Below, one piece after another: positions 61,547-64,000 of a DNA stretch of 64,000 nucleotides. The DNA comes from Prorocentrum cordatum (Eukaryota > Sar > Dinophyceae > Prorocentrales > Prorocentraceae). The notes beneath the pieces are model-generated. The model was not told where the DNA came from. It worked only from the letters and a program-made list of their open reading frames with translations, and made no database searches. Each line of letters begins with the position of its first letter. Within the stretch, counting starts at the first letter, position 1. A program made the position numbers and the translations under genes. The stretch is taken from contig CAUYUJ010020527.1 of NCBI GenBank assembly GCA_963575745.1, forward strand, positions 574,464 to 638,463. Reading direction: 5' to 3'.

Positions 61547-61708
61547 TTGAGTCGGGCGTGTCCCCCTACAGGGGGATTTTGGGCGACAAATTTTAAAAAT
61601 ACCCTCCACAATACCCCCCAAATGGCCAAAACAGCCAAAAAGTCGTCACCAGACTATTTTTTGACTATTTTTGAAGATTCCGCCTGTAGAGGGACAGGCC
61701 CGACTTAA
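61547..61708. mobile_element. Small inverted-repeat element T1, copy 7
   Basis: Left end TTGAGTCGGGCGTGTCCCCC, TACAGGGGGATTTTG; right end GAAGATTCCGCCTGTAGAGG, GACAGGCCCGACTTAA. AT-rich interior. Confidence 0.92.
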
Positions 61709-61864
61709 GACTAACTGGGTGTGCAGGGTGAGGGGGGGTGGAGAAGGAGGATCAGGACGAGTACCAATGACAAACGGGCGATGAGGATCAGGAAGACACG
61801 ATGCTGAAGAGACCCAGAAGCCGACATGGCCTGCCAAGAGGGCAAGGGGGGAATCACCACAGGC

Positions 61865-61952
61865 CGAGATGGTCAGCCAGACGCAAGCCAATGCAGGCGG
61901 GATCCCTGTGGACTCTGGTCAGTCTGGCGAAAGGTCATTCTTTCGCGCAGCC
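61865..61952 (+). repeat. Possible diverged right half of a T2 element
   Basis: GTCAGTCTGGCGAAAGGTCA, TTCTTTCG and an upstream GCGGGATCCC resemble the right half of T2 (ACTCCGGCGAAAGGTCACTC). No left end is found. Confidence 0.4.
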
Positions 61953-62107
61953 GAAAGAAATGTCCCTGGCCCAGGGTGTCCACAAGATCTCGAGGGAAAT
62001 CCAGTGGACACTGGGAGCATCCCTGTCCACGAATGTCGAGACCCAGAGGGCCAAATGGTGCTCCAAAGCGAACTCGGAAAACGTGGGGACGCCCTGGCCT
62101 CGGGACG

Positions 62108-62562
62108 TCTGACTTCTTCGCCCTCCTGGCAACTCTATTCTTGGGCCCCCCCCACTTTACATACAAATTCCTGACGGGATCCGGCCCTGTTCCAGCCACC
62201 GCGTCTGACCTCCGCACCCTCCTGGCAGCTCTGTTCTTGAGCCTCTCCATCCTACACTTGCCAGACCGGATCCGGCCCTGTTCTAGCCACCAGGTCTGAC
62301 CTCCGCACCCGCCTGGCAGCTCTGTTCTTGGGCCCCCCCACCTTGCAATTTTCCGATCGGATCTGACCGTGGCCTGGCCACCAGGTCTGACCTCCGCATC
62401 CTCTTGCAGCTCTGTTCTTGGGCCCCTCCACCCTACAATTTCCCGACCGGGTCCGACACTGTTCTAGCCACAGCGTCTGACTTCCGCACCCTCCTGGCAG
62501 CTCTGTTCTTGGGCTCCTCCACCCTGTAACTTTCCTGCCGAATCCGACCCTGTTCTAGGGCC
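62108..62562. repeat. 91-bp tandem repeat, 5 copies
   Basis: The unit contains CTGACCTCCGCACCCTCC, GGCAGCTCTGTTCTTGGGC, CCCTCCACC and TCCGGCCCTGTTCTAGCCAC. Starts at 62205, 62296, 62387 and 62477 give 90-91-bp steps. Confidence 0.95.
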
Positions 62563-62715
62563 CGCGGCGCCACGGGGGGCAATGGGGGATTGTGAGGGCT
62601 CCTCTTCCCTCAACAATTACTCAATATGAATACTTCTCTCCTCTTTCCCCTGATGACGTCCGGAAGATTTTTTTTTTGTTCCTCTCTCTCTCTCTCTGTT
62701 GTTTGTCCAAAATGT

Positions 62716-62860
62716 TGCTCCCGCTGAAGCGCTGGCCTCATTTTCGGGCTTCTGCTCGTTCCGAATCGTGCTCCCGCTGCAGCGCTGGCCTCATTTCTGC
62801 GCTTCCGCTCGTTTCGAATCGTGCTCCCGCTGCAGCGCTGGCATCATTATTTCCAGTGCC
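62716..62860. repeat. 53-bp tandem repeat, 2.6 copies
   Basis: TGCTCCCGCTGCAGCGCTGG, CCTCATTT and CTGCTCGTTCCGAATCG recur at 62716, 62769 and 62822. Confidence 0.95.
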
Positions 62861-62999
62861 ATGCCACGGCACACAACGCAATGCTGTGTGGTGCTCCGCT
62901 GGACGATGCCATGCTTTCAGCTGCAATGCTAGGGTATGCCCTGCTCGACATCCGACTGTGCGAATCGAGAGGAGTTCTCCGCCATGGTACTAGGCGGCG

Positions 63000-64000
63000 C
63001 GCCAAGGGGGGAAATGAGAAGGGCGGGCCTTCTAAGAAGGCTCGGAAGTCTTCGCAGCCTCCCAAGGATGGCGAGGTACCGTTTGGGTCTGCGTGGGAGC
63101 CCACTGTGTTGGCTCCCCCAGCAGCCCTCGAACATGTGGACAATTTTCCCCGTTTGCAGCCCACAGGAACGGCGAGGTCCCGATTGGATCTGCGTGGGCC
63201 TCCTTGTGCGGGCTCCCCAAGCAGTCCTCGAAAGTGGCGACGATTTCGCACTTCGCACCCCCCGGGGATGGCGAGGCCCTGTTTGGTCTGCGTGGGACCC
63301 AACAACCTGCCATCGCTCGGACGTCCATTTCCCGTGCATTTTTCGGTTTCGTGCGTGTTTTTTTGCGCGATGGTCGAGGATGGTCCTCGATGGTTCTCGC
63401 CGAAAAAAATGCACACGTCCGAACGATGCCAGGACAATGCTGCCCTCCCCCAGCAGCCCTCCCGAACCGCGACGATCTCACACTTCGCAGCCCCCCAAGG
63501 ATGGCGAGGTCGCGTTTCGGTCTGCGCGGGGCCTCCCGTGTGCTGGCCCCCCCCCCCAGCAGCCCTCGGACATGGCGAGGTCCCGCTCGGGTCTGCGGGG
63601 CACCCCGCTCTGCCAACTCCCCCAGCGGCCCTCGAAAGTGGCGACAATTTCACGGTCCGCAGCCTCCCAGGGATGGCGAGGTCCCGCTCGGGTCTGCGGG
63701 GCACCCCGCTCTGCCAACTCCCCCAGCGGCCCTCGAAAGTGGCGACGATTTCACGGTCCGCAGCCTCCCAAGGATGGCGAGGTACCGTTTGGGTCTGCGG
63801 GGCACCCCGCTCTGCCAACTCCCCCAGCGGCCCTCGAAAGTGTCGACAATTTCACACTTCGCACCCTCCCAAATATGGTGAGTTCCCGTTTGGGTTTGCG
63901 TGGAACCCCCAGCGGCCCTCGAAAATGGCGACAATTTCGCACTTCGCAGCCCCCCGCAGGGATGGCGAGGGTTTGTGTGGGGCACAAGCCTTTGTAAATG
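63000..64000. repeat. 102-bp tandem array, about 9 copies, continues off the window
   Basis: The unit contains AAGGATGGCGAGGTACCG, GGGTCTGCGGGGCACCCC, CTCTGCCAACTCCCCCAG and CGGCCCTCGAAAGTGGCGAC. Steps of 101-103 bp occur at 63570, 63673, 63774 and 63873. A T3 element is inserted at 63309-63430. The minus-strand frame of about 320 codons through it is a repeat translation. Confidence 0.94.
63309..63430. mobile_element. Small inverted-repeat element T3, copy 2
   Basis: GCCATCGCTCGGACGTCCAT at the left pairs with GCACACGTCCGAACGATGCC at the right. Interior CATTTTTCGGTTTCGTGCGT and GAGGATGGTCCTCGATGG match 35714-35844. It interrupts one unit of the 102-bp array. Confidence 0.92.

Noticed and set aside
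62847-63818. 323-codon minus-strand frame
   Set aside because: It runs through the 102-bp array and a T3 insertion, with other frames equally open.

Overview
The window reads as nuclear DNA from a large, GC-rich, repeat-saturated eukaryotic genome, most likely a dinoflagellate. That placement is an inference. It rests on the base composition, the extreme load of simple and tandem repeats, and one decayed retroelement whose reverse transcriptase tail, C-x2-C/HRxW knuckle and RNase H order is the arrangement I associate with dinoflagellate non-LTR retrotransposons. I found no rRNA, tRNA, intact conserved enzyme, CRISPR array or bacterial operon. No species can be named from this sequence alone. 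The only recognisable protein-coding remnant is the retroelement relic at about 1300-2720 on the minus strand. A few non-repetitive open frames could be exons or remnants, but none matches a family I know; the better ones are minus-strand frames at 5024-5881 and 9704-10750, a short plus-strand frame at 25422-25577, and minus-strand frames at 56080-56202 and 31636-32496. Most long open frames are translations of tandem repeats that stay open in several frames on both strands. Layout: 0-6 kb holds a dispersed repeat, the retroelement relic and GT tracts. 6.3-9.7 kb is a chain of three tandem arrays flanked by an inverted copy of one sequence. 9.7-17.5 kb mixes a candidate exon, GGA and GTC tracts, a broken 290-bp satellite and three copies of another dispersed repeat. 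17.8-19.3 kb is a 77-bp array. 19.7-29 kb holds small inverted-repeat elements and short tandem arrays. 29.9-32.4 kb holds two coding-like repeat blocks with periods of about 150 and 147 bp. 33-44.4 kb is rich in small inverted-repeat elements, GGA, CTC and GAT tracts. 44.6-60.2 kb is dominated by one large composite repeat family. 60.2-64 kb ends in 91-, 53- and 102-bp tandem arrays. The most distinctive content is a set of repeat families defined by comparing copies inside the window. (1) A composite element has fixed ends that share an inverted CCCAACCATC core, internal arrays of about 90-bp (30-codon) units, a purine-rich tract and a conserved terminal block of about 50 bp; it has eight members, four of them complete. 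(2) A 154-175-bp element has TTARGTCGGGC ends and seven copies. (3) A roughly 171-bp element has AAGAGTGACC ends. (4) A roughly 125-bp element has GCATCGCTCGGACGT ends. (5) Three foldback elements lie at 23.4-24.6 kb. These look like non-autonomous DNA elements, some possibly introner-like, but no transposase is encoded here.
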